A stretch of 64,000 nucleotides of DNA, from contig NZ_CP022548.1 in the NCBI RefSeq assembly GCF_002776575.1, positions 2,309,001 to 2,373,000 of the forward strand. Direction: 5' to 3'. The stretch comes from Sphingorhabdus sp. YGSMI21. Lineage in GTDB: Bacteria > Pseudomonadota > Alphaproteobacteria > Sphingomonadales > Sphingomonadaceae. The position numbers and the translations under genes were made by a program. The notes below the pieces were generated by a model. That model was not told where the DNA came from. It made no database searches and worked only from the letters and a program-made list of their open reading frames with translations. This document shows positions 52,706-61,300 of the stretch, piece by piece. Position 1 is the stretch's first letter. Every line of letters begins with the position of its first letter.

Positions 52706-53089
52706 ATGAAATTTCTGGATGGATATAAAGAACATACTTACGCGCTGCTGCGGATCGTCGCGGGGCTGTTGTTCATGGCGCATGGCGTGCAAAAGCTTTT
52801 CAACTTTCCGGCCGCTTTTGACTATCCGCTCAACCCGGTGCTCTACGCCGCTGCTGCTATCGAGCTGATCGGTGGCGCGGCGATTGCGCTGGGCTTGTTC
52901 ACCCGTCCCGCCGCCTTCATCGCCAGCGGCATGAGCGCCGCGGCCTACTGGATGGCGCATGGCTCGTCCGGGCTCTACCCGATCACCAACGGCGGCGAAA
53001 TTGTCGCGCTCTACTGCTTCATCTTCCTGTTCATCGCGGCGCGCGGTGCGGGTATGTGGAGTGTCGATGGGAAAATGAGCGAAGGTTAA
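52706..53089 (+). CDS. DoxX family membrane protein
   Basis: 127 aa, four membrane spans. Family marks: LLRIVAGLLFMAHGVQKLF and AAIELIGGAAIALGLFTRPA, then GSSGLYPITNGGEIVALYCF. DoxX-like proteins are linked to redox and thiol stress in some bacteria; the function here is not assigned. Flanked by palindromic repeats on both sides. Confidence 0.92.
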   Translation: MKFLDGYKEHTYALLRIVAGLLFMAHGVQKLFNFPAAFDYPLNPVLYAAAAIELIGGAAIALGLFTRPAAFIASGMSAAAYWMAHGSSGLYPITNGGEIVALYCFIFLFIAARGAGMWSVDGKMSEG

Positions 53090-53100
53090 CGCCATAAATC

Positions 53101-53178
53101 GTCATCCTGAACTTGTTTCAGGATCCCCATCGGCAGAGCGCGGACTCTCGGGGGATCCTGAAACGAGTTCAGGATGAC
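53101..53178. repeat. CATCCTGAACTTGTTTCAGGATCC-type palindrome
   Basis: GTCATCCTGAAC-TTG-TTTCAGGATCC at the left is mirrored by GGATCCTGAAACGAGTTCAGGATGAC at the right, with CGGCAGAGCGCGGACTC between: two small hairpins within one large inverted repeat. Confidence 0.85.
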
Positions 53179-53191
53179 GAGTGTAATTTCA

Positions 53192-53350
53192 CCCTCTCCC
53201 ATAGGGAGAGGCAACGAAGACTTCCCCGGATGCAATCCGGGGTTAGTCGCAGTCGGTGAGGGGTTTCGCCCTTCAGAGGTCACACCCCCTCACCGAGTTC
53301 CACTAGCCCGCGAGCTGGCAAGTTCCGCTTGCCTCTCCCATAGGGAGAGG
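53192..53350. repeat. Long BIME-like palindrome, copy 1
   Basis: Opens with CCCTCTCCCATAGGGAGAGG, then a CCCCGGATGCAATCCGGGG hairpin and GGTGAGGGG; after a 20-base centre it is mirrored by CCCCTCACCG, AGCCCGCGAGCT and CCTCTCCCATAGGGAGAGG. One of three closely spaced copies. Confidence 0.85.
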
Positions 53351-53357
53351 AAGTTGA

Positions 53358-53696
53358 TCACCCACTATTACCAAAATCCGCGCCGCCCTTCTCACTCAGC
53401 GGGGCGTCATCCTCGGCCTTGTCCAAAATGCCGAGATCGCTTTCCTCGTCATCATCATTGCGCTCGCCGGCAAAGGCGCCGCCTTCGATGCGGCCGCTTT
53501 CGACCATCTGTTTCATATGATCGACCGTGTCCTGGGTGTCGTCGGGAATGAGCTGCGCCGGGTCGGTGTGGCCGCCGTGCGTGCTGTCCGCGATATCCTT
53601 GCGCTTGGCCTTGGTGTGCTGCTGCGCCTTCTCGGCAAATTTCTGCGCCTGCGCGTCGTCGCGCTGGGACTGGTTGCTGTTCTGGTTGTCGGTCAT
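53358..53696 (-). CDS. Hydrophilic, probably disordered protein, 112 aa
   Basis: Strongly charged and Gln/Asp/Ala rich, without hydrophobic core (NQNSNQSQRDDAQAQKFAEK, ERNDDDEESDLG). A moderately ordered middle (PAQLIPDDTQDTVDHMKQMV) may be a short helix. Similar short hydrophilic proteins are found in sphingomonads; function unknown. Bordered on both sides by BIME-like palindromes. Confidence 0.7.
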   Translation of the reverse strand: MTDNQNSNQSQRDDAQAQKFAEKAQQHTKAKRKDIADSTHGGHTDPAQLIPDDTQDTVDHMKQMVESGRIEGGAFAGERNDDDEESDLGILDKAEDDAPLSEKGGADFGNSG

Positions 53697-53789
53697 GCTG
53701 TACCTCTTTCTGTTACCTGACCAACGCGCGCGGCGCGGGATTGTTCCGTGCGATAGGCTGATCGTTTGACGGAGAGCCGGCCAGATTTT

Positions 53790-53941
53790 CCTCTCCCACA
53801 GGGAGAGGCAAGTGAAGCTTGTCAGCTTGCTGACTAGCGCAACTCGGTGAGGGGTTACGGACCTCAGAAAGGTTAAAACCCCTCACCGACTGCGACTAAG
53901 CCTATCGGCTAAGTCTCCGTTGCCTCTCCCTATGGGAGAGG
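53790..53941. repeat. Long BIME-like palindrome, copy 2
   Basis: Same plan as copy 1: CCTCTCCCACAGGGAGAGG, inner AGCTTGTCAGCTTGCTGAC hairpin, GGTGAGGGG, centre, CCCCTCACCG, AGCCTATCGGCT and CCTCTCCCTATGGGAGAGG. Inner hairpins differ in sequence between copies while the outer ones are conserved. Confidence 0.85.
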
Positions 53942-53989
53942 GCATCGACAGGCGTCCGCAACCCGCCACCCTTTCACCGGTTTTTAAGC

Positions 53990-54490
53990 ATGTCCGGATA
54001 TATTCGCACCATGTTGACCGCGACCAACATCCTGCTGGCTTTCATCCTGCTCAACGGCTGGACATTCCTGCTGTTCGGCTGGGACAAGATTCAGGCGGAG
54101 AAATTCGGGTGGCGGGTGTCGGAGGGAACGCTGTTAAAAATGGCGCTGTTCGGCGGGTCGTTGGGCGCTTATGCCGGCCGCGCGCTGTTCCGCCACAAGA
54201 CGCGCAAGCAGCCGTTCAATGGCCGATTGCAGAATATCGCGATGGTGCAACTGGTCGGCCTGACCTTTGGCGGCGTCTATTTTTACGAGCCGGGCGGCCT
54301 GTCGTCACCGGCAGAGGCCGTACAGGTGCAGAGCTTCGCCCAGCGACCGCAAGCGCCGGCCTATTATCCCAACTGCGCCGCCGCCCGCGCCGCCGGCGCC
54401 GCACCGATCTATCGCGGCCAACCCGGCTATCGGGGACCGCTGGACCGCGACAATGACGGCATAGCCTGCGAACCCTATCGCGGGCGGTGA
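53990..54490 (+). CDS. DUF1294 membrane protein fused to Excalibur domain
   Basis: 166 aa. N-terminal half is a DUF1294 membrane domain with LLAFILLNGWTFLLFGWDK and LKMALFGGSLGAYAGRALFRHKT. After a linker, residues about 125-164 form an Excalibur calcium-binding domain: YYPNCAAARAAGAAPIYRG and LDRDNDGIACEPY, with the DxDxDGxxCE calcium loop and two cysteines. The C-terminal domain is probably extracytoplasmic. Role unknown. Confidence 0.88.
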   Translation: MSGYIRTMLTATNILLAFILLNGWTFLLFGWDKIQAEKFGWRVSEGTLLKMALFGGSLGAYAGRALFRHKTRKQPFNGRLQNIAMVQLVGLTFGGVYFYEPGGLSSPAEAVQVQSFAQRPQAPAYYPNCAAARAAGAAPIYRGQPGYRGPLDRDNDGIACEPYRGR

Positions 54491-54527
54491 GCTGATATTT
54501 GAAAAGGAACAACGGGCCGGAACATTG

Positions 54528-54689
54528 CCCTCTCCCATAGGGAGAGGCAAGTGGAGCTTCTCAGCTTGTCTGACTAGCGCAACTCGGTGAGGGGTTGGAA
54601 CCTCCCGAAGCGCACAACCCCTCACCGACTTCGACTAACCCCGGATTTCATCCGGGGAAGTCTTCGTTGCCTCTCCCTATGGGAGAGGG
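54528..54689. repeat. Long BIME-like palindrome, copy 3
   Basis: CCCTCTCCCATAGGGAGAGG, GGTGAGGGG, centre, CCCCTCACCG, inner CCCCGGATTTCATCCGGGG hairpin and CCTCTCCCTATGGGAGAGGG. Its right inner hairpin is nearly that on the left of copy 1, in opposite orientation. Confidence 0.85.
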
Positions 54690-54708
54690 CAATTTCGGGC
54701 GAACAGCC

Positions 54709-55074
54709 CTAGCGCCGCGGCAACAACCGCCGCCAGTCCCCCCAAAGCACCACCGCCAGCGAAACCCCGATCACCGCCAGATCCACCATCGCCTCGACCG
54801 GCGCATAGTCCAGCCCCGCGACCGCCGACAATCCGCCAACAACCGCCCAGGCCACAAACAGCTTCCGCCCGCCGTCCCAGCCTTTGACCAGGCCGATACC
54901 GGCGGCAAAAAGCAGCATTGGCGACAGCATCATCAGCACCGGACCCAGTCCGGGCAAGAGCATCATCATCGGGGCGGTCAGCATCGGGGGGAGCGCGGGC
55001 AGGGGCAGCGGGAGAAAATTGAGCGCGGCAACGGCGATCGCGCCCCAGCCGATGATATGACGATATTGTTCCAT
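54709..55074 (-). CDS. Hypothetical membrane protein, 121 aa
   Basis: Four hydrophobic segments (IGWGAIAVAALNFLPLPLP, LLPGLGPVLMMLSPMLLFAAG, LFVAWAVVGGLSAVAG, MVDLAVIGVSLAVVLWG) and a basic end WRRLLPRR. No family recognised. Composition and membrane topology favour a real gene. Confidence 0.65.
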   Translation of the reverse strand: MEQYRHIIGWGAIAVAALNFLPLPLPALPPMLTAPMMMLLPGLGPVLMMLSPMLLFAAGIGLVKGWDGGRKLFVAWAVVGGLSAVAGLDYAPVEAMVDLAVIGVSLAVVLWGDWRRLLPRR

Positions 55075-55297
55075 GCCCGGTCCATATCATGGCGGGCGGA
55101 ATATGCCATCCTGCCTGCACCTTTGGGCATCGCGTCTGTCCTACAAGCCCGCCTTGTGCTATAGATCGGGACATGAGAAACCATGCCGCCAAAGTCGTTC
55201 AACATTCTGAAAAAATGCGGAAATTCGTGATTTTGGGGCCAGCAGCCATTTTTCCTCTTAACACTGTAAAGTTTGTAAAGTTCAACCCGGAGTCGCC

Positions 55298-55654
55298 ATG
55301 AAATATATCCGAATCATTTTCGCTCTCGCCGCCGCCTGGGGCTTTCTCGCGCTGGTCCCCGGACTGTTCGGGGAAGCCGGTCCGCGACCGGAATATTATT
55401 ACGGTTTCATCGGCATCGCGCTGGTGTTCCAGCTGATCTTCATCCTGATCGCGACGGACCCGGCCCGCTATCGCGCGCTGATTCCGATCTCGATATTGGA
55501 AAAACTGTCCTTCTTCCTGCCGGTGACCATCCTCTATACGCAGGGGCGTGTGGCGGCGGGGCCGGTATTTGTCGGCGCCATGGTCGACGGACTGTTCATG
55601 CTGTTGTTCGCGCTGGCCTGGTGGCTTTCGCGCAAGGCGGGGCCGGCGGCCTAG
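55298..55654 (+). CDS. Hypothetical four-span membrane protein, 118 aa
   Basis: Spans at about residues 5-22, 37-54, 70-84 and 91-110 (IIFALAAAWGFLALVPGLF, YGFIGIALVFQLIFILIAT, GAMVDGLFMLLFALAWWLS). Similar small membrane proteins are widespread and unassigned. Convergent with the nuclease gene, overlapping its 3' end by four bases. Confidence 0.78.
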   Translation: MKYIRIIFALAAAWGFLALVPGLFGEAGPRPEYYYGFIGIALVFQLIFILIATDPARYRALIPISILEKLSFFLPVTILYTQGRVAAGPVFVGAMVDGLFMLLFALAWWLSRKAGPAA

Positions 55655-56121
55655 CACCAGTTGCGGCGCGTGCCCTGCCAGCGTTCGGCGAGACCCTCGG
55701 TGACTAGTATTTCGCCCAGACTCTGCCCGTCGCGGGTGATGATGCGCAGATCGCGGCCATATTGGTCCTGATCGCGGTCGATCGATTGCAGGGAGAAGGC
55801 GCCCTGGTTGAGCAAAGCCTGCAGCCGGATCTTGGCCTGCTGGCCGAGCCGCTCTTCGGCGGCGCAGCCGGGGTTGGAAATTTCCGGCGTGTTGATATCG
55901 GCGATGCGGATCTTGCGGCCCTCGAACCAGATCGTGTCGCCGTCAACGACGCAGGTGACGCGGTCGGGGCCAAAGCAGATGCCGAAGCTGGCGCGGTTCG
56001 GATCGATGTTGACGGCTGCGGTGGTGGCGGCCGGACCGCCGCTGAGGAAAATCGCCAGAAACAGCGCCGTGCACAGGGCGGCGGTGATCGCGATGAAGGT
56101 GGGCCAGCGGATGTCGTTCAC
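55651..56121 (-). CDS. Thermonuclease (SNase-like) family protein
   Basis: 156 aa with an N-terminal membrane anchor or signal (FIAITAALCTALFLAIFLSGG), then the SNase OB fold: VTCVVDGDTIWFEGRKIRIADINTPE holds the catalytic Asp/Arg region, followed by ERLGQQAKIRLQALL and DQYGRDLRII. Predicted extracytoplasmic nuclease. Cysteines in GICFGPDRVTC and RRNWC could form disulphides. Confidence 0.9.
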   Translation of the reverse strand: MNDIRWPTFIAITAALCTALFLAIFLSGGPAATTAAVNIDPNRASFGICFGPDRVTCVVDGDTIWFEGRKIRIADINTPEISNPGCAAEERLGQQAKIRLQALLNQGAFSLQSIDRDQDQYGRDLRIITRDGQSLGEILVTEGLAERWQGTRRNWC

Positions 56122-56226
56122 CGGCTGGAAAATAGCGGGGAGATGTTAAGGGAGGTTAAACTTGGCGTTGGGGATGGCGGAGAAACAAGCGTGGGCGGTT
56201 GATGCCGGTCAGGGCATCTTCGGTGA

Positions 56227-56349
56227 TCAGATCACCAAAGATGCGCTGTTGTTCACGGCCGGACCGATGGAGGCGCTGAGCAGGATGGCGGCCGAGAGGA
56301 AAGAGGCAAAGGCAGCGGCGAGACGGCTGTGAAATTTGGAGGACAACAT
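56227..56349 (-). CDS. 40-residue peptide A (paralogue of B)
   Basis: Short gene with AAGGAA ribosome site. The 40-residue product starts MLSSKFHSRLAAAFASFLSA and continues AILLSASIGPAVNNSASLVI. One hydrophobic helix with Ala/Ser-rich face, which could be a membrane span or a signal-like segment. It is 40 residues like its upstream neighbour B (56374-56496) and shares the pattern xxxxLAAAFAxxxSAAILxSASIxPAxNNxAxLV. Tandem duplication with the same spacing of motifs is strong evidence that both are translated. Function unknown. Confidence 0.72.
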   Translation of the reverse strand: MLSSKFHSRLAAAFASFLSAAILLSASIGPAVNNSASLVI

Positions 56350-56373
56350 GGTCTTGGTTCCTTTATAATTGGG

Positions 56374-56496
56374 TTATGCGACCAGAGCGGCGGCGTTGTT
56401 CATGGCGGGGGCGATGCTTGCGCTGACCAGGATTGCGGCGGAGAAAAGAGCGGCAAAAGCGGCGGCGATGTGGTTCTGGATGTTTGCGTTGATCAT
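56374..56496 (-). CDS. 40-residue peptide B (paralogue of A)
   Basis: Starts MINANIQNHIAAAFAALFSA and continues AILVSASIAPAMNNAAALVA, with an AAGGAAC ribosome site. Same length and pattern as peptide A, 24 bases upstream of it on the minus strand, so they form a two-gene operon. A sigma-54-like sequence lies 65 bases upstream. Single hydrophobic helix; no known function. Confidence 0.75.
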   Translation of the reverse strand: MINANIQNHIAAAFAALFSAAILVSASIAPAMNNAAALVA

Positions 56497-56560
56497 TTTG
56501 AAGTTCCTTTTGGTTTAAACTGGGGCTTCGCAAATTGTTTCACGAAGATGTCCATAGCTT

Positions 56561-56576
56561 TGCACAGGCCGTGCCA
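56561..56576 (-). promoter_or_regulatory. Possible sigma-54 promoter of the 40-residue peptides
   Basis: Read on the minus strand: TGGCACGGCCTGTGCA, GG and GC ten bases apart as in the -24/-12 consensus; the T before TGC is replaced by G. It lies 65 bases upstream of peptide B. One mismatch leaves chance occurrence possible. Confidence 0.4.
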
Positions 56577-56816
56577 GTTCTGGAAAATCTATATAAATCA
56601 AAGGGATGGTGGAATATCGCCCTGGGCGCCAGATGAACGGAAGCTGAATAATGGGGAAAAGTCCCAATATTTGGCATTGCGGTTATCGGGCGCAACGGGC
56701 GGGCGCGCAGTGGCGCGCCGGTGCCGCCGGTCGCAAGGGGGAGCCGGGTTCGCTGCGCCGGCCCCGGCCGTGGGGCCAGCTCTTAGGTCCAGGCTGGTGG
56801 GATCAGGGGAGGTGGA
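56577..56816. other. Gene-free stretch before SDR gene end
   Basis: About 240 bases of GC-rich sequence without a supportable gene or motif; part of a 320-bp gap between the peptide genes and the SDR stop. Confidence 0.5.
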
Positions 56817-57593
56817 TCAATATTGCGCGGTGCCGCCATCGACGCTCAGCGTCCCGCCGGTGATCCCGCCGCCAGCCTCGGACGCCAGCAGCACCGCCAT
56901 TGCCGCGACCTCCTCGACCTTGCCGGGGCGTTTGAGGGCGCTCTCTTGGGAGAACATGTCGATCATCTCGTCAAAGGTCATGCCGAGGCCCTTCGCTGTC
57001 TCCGGGCCACCCTGCATGATCAGGTCGGTGAGGATCAGGCCGGGGCAGATCGCGTTGACCGTGACACCCGAAGTGCCAACTTCCTGGGCCACCGCCTTGG
57101 TCATTCCGTTGATGCCGTGCTTGGCGATCGTATAGGGCGCGAAGGTCGGCTTGCCCATCTTGCCCTCGGTGGAGCTGATGTTGATGATCCGGCCCCATTT
57201 CTGCGCGATCATCGGTTTGAGCGCCCGGCGGGTGGCCCAGAATGTGGAATAGATGTTCCATTTCATAGCCATATCAAAGGCTTCGTCGGTCAGATCGACC
57301 AAAGGCGCCAGATCCCCCGCGCCGCCCGCATTATTTACAAGAATGTCAATAGCACCGAAATGGGCGGCTGTCTGGTCGATAAAGCCCTCAACCTGACTCT
57401 GCTCCATCACATCCCCAGCAACAAAAATCGCCCGATCCCCAACACCCAGTTCCGCGACAACTTCAGCACCTTTTTCCGAATTCCGCGCAAACAGCGCAAC
57501 ATTCGCTCCCTCCGCCAGAAAAGCCTCGGCAATCCCGCGACCAATACCCGCCGTGCCGCCCGTAATCGCTGCTGTCTTGCCCTTCAATTTCAT
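56817..57593 (-). CDS. SDR family NAD(P) oxidoreductase
   Basis: 258 aa classical short-chain dehydrogenase. Cofactor motif AAITGGTAGIGRGIAEAFLA, structural NNAG in DILVNNAGGAGD, catalytic Ser in INISSTEG and YxxxK in YTIAKHGINGMTK; C-terminal GGTLSVDGGTAQY is standard. Substrate not deducible. Cytoplasmic tetramer by family. Confidence 0.94.
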   Translation of the reverse strand: MKLKGKTAAITGGTAGIGRGIAEAFLAEGANVALFARNSEKGAEVVAELGVGDRAIFVAGDVMEQSQVEGFIDQTAAHFGAIDILVNNAGGAGDLAPLVDLTDEAFDMAMKWNIYSTFWATRRALKPMIAQKWGRIINISSTEGKMGKPTFAPYTIAKHGINGMTKAVAQEVGTSGVTVNAICPGLILTDLIMQGGPETAKGLGMTFDEMIDMFSQESALKRPGKVEEVAAMAVLLASEAGGGITGGTLSVDGGTAQY

Positions 57594-57824
57594 CGCTCTT
57601 CCTCTTTTCTATGTCGGCCGATTGCTATCGGACGGTGTGACAATCGACAATGGATTAAAACGCTAGTCCGACCATTCCCGTTCATTCTGTTCAGATAAAG
57701 CGATCTGAACATGAACCTTCGATAACGTCAGCATTCAGCAACCGGTCAACGGCACGCCGCTAGAAGCAATTTTGTCAGCAGCAATCGATTCGGGTTCCGG
57801 AAGAGCCCTTTTGGAGTGAAGAAT

Positions 57825-58229
57825 ATGATTAATAAGATTATCGGAAGCTTAGCAATTTCAACCGCAGCCATTGCCACTATGGCCGCTGCATCGCCAGCCG
57901 AAGCGCGGGGTGGCTATTATAACGGTGGCTATTACGAGCAGGTCCGCAGCGACGGCTATCGCGAATATCGGCGGGGAGACTATTATCGGGACAATCGCTA
58001 CCGTGACCGTCGCGATTACCGTGACCAGCGCCGCTACTGGGACAACAGATATTCCAGCAACCGGCGCTATCGCGGCTGTGACCGCGGCACCGGTGGCACG
58101 ATTATCGGAGCGATCGCGGGTGGATTGCTCGGGAACGAACTCGCCGGACGAGGTGACAAGACCGAAGGCACCATCATTGGCGGTGCAGTAGGCGCTTTGG
58201 CCGGACGTGCGATCGACGGCAACTGCTGA
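57825..58229 (+). CDS. Exported glycine-zipper 2TM domain protein
   Basis: 134 aa. Signal peptide ending SPAEA, then a low-complexity Tyr/Arg/Asp-rich segment (YREYRRGDYYRDNRYRDRR), and the glycine-zipper repeat GTGGTIIGAIAGGLLGNELAG followed by GTIIGGAVGALAGRAID. Such proteins associate with the outer membrane or periplasm. ATG at 57825 has GGAG 8 bases before it, preferred over the GTG at 57816. A terminator follows. Confidence 0.88.
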   Translation: MINKIIGSLAISTAAIATMAAASPAEARGGYYNGGYYEQVRSDGYREYRRGDYYRDNRYRDRRDYRDQRRYWDNRYSSNRRYRGCDRGTGGTIIGAIAGGLLGNELAGRGDKTEGTIIGGAVGALAGRAIDGNC

Positions 58230-58315
58230 AGGCCTTGCGTTCCAATTTTTTGAGCCAAACCCTGCGCTATGACGCGCAGGGGCTTAAATTCCCTCGGGTT
58301 GCGTATTGGGGGACA

Positions 58316-58356
58316 GGGGGTCGGTGCTGTTTTATAGCCCGGCCCCCGATTTTTTC
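58316..58356 (+). terminator. Rho-independent terminator after glycine-zipper gene
   Basis: GGGGGTCGG pairs with CCGGCCCCC (one wobble) around a 14-base loop, followed by GATTTTTTC. It separates this gene from the convergent cytochrome gene. An additional CCCTGCGC-GCGCAGGG hairpin is at 58259-58281. Confidence 0.82.
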
Positions 58357-58358
58357 TA

Positions 58359-61300
58359 TCACTTGGCAAGCAAGGGTGGAACCGGTCCGATCCAGTCGGC
58401 AATATCCGGCTCGTCCGTGACGAAATAAGGCTTGCCCTTGCTGTTGAGGTAGAAGCGTTGCATTTCACTGCGTGTGAAGGGACGGGAGCCGAACCGTCCG
58501 AAGACCGCCATCTGTCCGCCCGTCTCGTCCACCGCGCGATCGCGGTCCAGCCCCTTGGACAAGGCCAGTGCCGGTTTCGGCGTGCGGGCAAAGGCTATAA
58601 GCTCCGGCTTCGGCGCGGGCGAGAACCCATAATAGTTCTTCTGGCTGTCGGGCGTGGTCAACTGGATCACCTTCAGGCCATTGCGACCATCGGCGACATA
58701 GGCAAACAGGGTCGCATTGGTCGACCCGATTATAACATCCTCTGCATCATTCATCGTGCCGCCGAAAGTCTCTTTCAGATAGATGGTAGGCGCTTCCGGC
58801 TGAGTGATATTGGCAATCACCAGACCATCGTCTTTCGCGGCGATATAGGCGTAGGTGCGGGCGAGGTAGAGGCGTCTGGCGTTGCGCAGCGGGATCGTCC
58901 CGGACGGCACCGCAACGGGCCTCTCCATATCAGTGACATTGAACAGCTTCACGCCGTCGGCATCGGTGACCCAGAGATAGCGGAATTGCAGCGCCGATGC
59001 CCGCGCATCGGTCATCGGAATGGTGATGATATGGCGGGGTTTCAGAGGATCATCGAGATCGATCACCGTCAATCCGGCAGCCGTAGTGATGTAAGCATAA
59101 TGGCCAGCCAGCGTGATATGCTGGGCTCCGTCAAGCACTCCGCCTTTGTTCCAGGTCAGGCTGCGCTTGAAGAAATTGTTGCGGAACTCGCCATCGGCCA
59201 GCGTATTGACGTCGACCAGAATGAGGCCTTCCTCACTATCAGTGACCACCGCATAATTGTAGACCGGGTGGAACGCTTGTTCCTCGTTAATTTCGCGCAA
59301 TTCCTTGGTGTTGCGGGTGGGCGCAATCGGCTGGTTGGTGGCGAGCGCCATACAGGTCGCGTTTTTGGTATCAACATGGGTATCGTGGCCAAGCGAAGAG
59401 AAGGGCGCCTTGACGATGCGCTCGGAGAATCCCTTGTTGCCGATCGAGGCTACGTCATAGGCGCGGAAACCGCCTTTGCCTTCGGCGACAAACATATATT
59501 CTCCGCGCAATTGCAGACAGCGAACGGCATCGCTCGTGCCCTGAATGACATTTTTGAACTCTTCGAGCGCCTTTGTTTCGCCGGACAGATTTTTGTCGAG
59601 CCGCTCCCCGCGGACCCAGTTGATCAGTTCCCTATCATTGTCCTCGACATGCATCCGCCAGTAATCTGGATAGGCATATTTTTGCAGATAAGATCCAATA
59701 ACGGCTTGGGGTTCATCCCATTCGGTTACCCGGACCGCTTCAAATCCTTTTTCCAACCCAACCCAGGCGTGGAGGCCGATGAAATTGACGAAATTCGTAC
59801 CTTGCAACAGCGTCTGCGCCATGATCGCGTTATTGTCATTGGCTTCGCTGACGTGACAATCCGAACATTGCTTTGTCTCGGTCTTGCGCACCGTATGGGG
59901 GAAATGTGGGGCAAAAGCTTGCGAGGAGAAACCGATCCCGGAAATCGGGGGCTGCTGGACGTAAATGCGTTCGCGGTTGATGTTGGTCGAGGACAGGATC
60001 AGGGCTGACGTTGAACGGACCGGAGCGATGACATTGCCTTTGCTGGTCTGGTGGCGACCCAGCTGGAACATTTGGTCACGGGCAACCTGCGGGTTGTACG
60101 TCGCATAGTTACGGGTCGTGCCACCCTCATATTTGTGACTGTCGGCCTGCCAGTTGGCTTCGATCGGCAGATGGCAGCCGCCGCAGCTTGTAGTCCAGCT
60201 GAGATGGCAGGTGAAACAGACCATATTTTCGTCTTTATGCGCCCGTTCTTCTTTCGGAACGCCGCTTCCAAATGTATATTTGCCCGTTTCGGCGCCGCTT
60301 TTCGACATCAGCTTCGCCCGCGCGGCTTTGAGATTGAAGTCGGGGTGCGAACGATCGACGCTGTCTTTGACCAGACTGACCTGCCAGCGAAGTTCTGGAT
60401 CGACGATGGACCGCTGGATCAGCACGCGCTTGCCTTCGGGGTTCTCGAACCATTCGAAGCGCCGCTCGCCATTGGCGTTGCGCAGAAGGCCAAGATTGCT
60501 GCCTTTTGGCCGCGCCGCCAGATTACTGGTCAACAGGGTCGGATAGGCGTCAGCGGTGCCGTGACAATCCTTGCAGCTGATTTCGACCGCATTGGCTACC
60601 TCACCGTAGATCAGGCCGTTGCCATGGCTGTCCTGGCCAAAATGGCAATCGGCGCATTGCATGCCGACTTCGGCATGGATGCTCATCATGTGGACCGATT
60701 TGCCAGGATTTATACCGGGTTCGACAAATTTCCCTTCGCCGTCCCTGCGGAATTTCTCCGGATCGTCATGGGCGACGATATTGTCGGTATCGGTACTGTA
60801 GCTTGCCTGGTTGCCCTCTGCATCGAGCAGATTGCCGTCGCGGTCGCGTTTGAGGATCGCCCGGAAATTCCAGCCATGGCCGTGATAATCGGCAAATTGC
60901 GTGTCCTTGGCGTCGTCATTGACGTCGTAGACATTGCGCAGGAAATCGATATCCGCCCAAAGCCCCTTGGGCGCTGCGCCTTCGGGATTGCGGTCAAGAA
61001 CCTTGCGGACTTCCTCGGCATCGGGATATTTCTGCTGCTTGTATTTTTCCTGATATTCCGCGTCGCTCATGCCTTCCGGCTTGGGCGTCTTGTTATCCGG
61101 ACCCGGCCACATATAGGGGGCGTCGGACTCATAATCCCACATCGTGTAGCCGAGATAGCTGTTCAGGAAGATATTCGGCTGGTGCATATGACAGTTCATG
61201 CATTGCGCGGTTGGGATCGCCCGGGTGAAAGCATGTTGTATCGGATGGCCTTTTTCGCGCTTGGCTGGATCGATCTCGCTGGCGTGATCGTCGCCATGAC

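Noticed and set aside
52451..54689. CRISPR array
   Set aside because: Repeats are palindromes of unequal spacing with mirrored halves and differ between copies; no regular direct repeat/spacer pattern and no cas genes.
56329..57135. 268-codon plus-strand frame over the peptide and SDR genes
   Set aside because: Antisense to the SDR and to peptide B; no recognisable fold.
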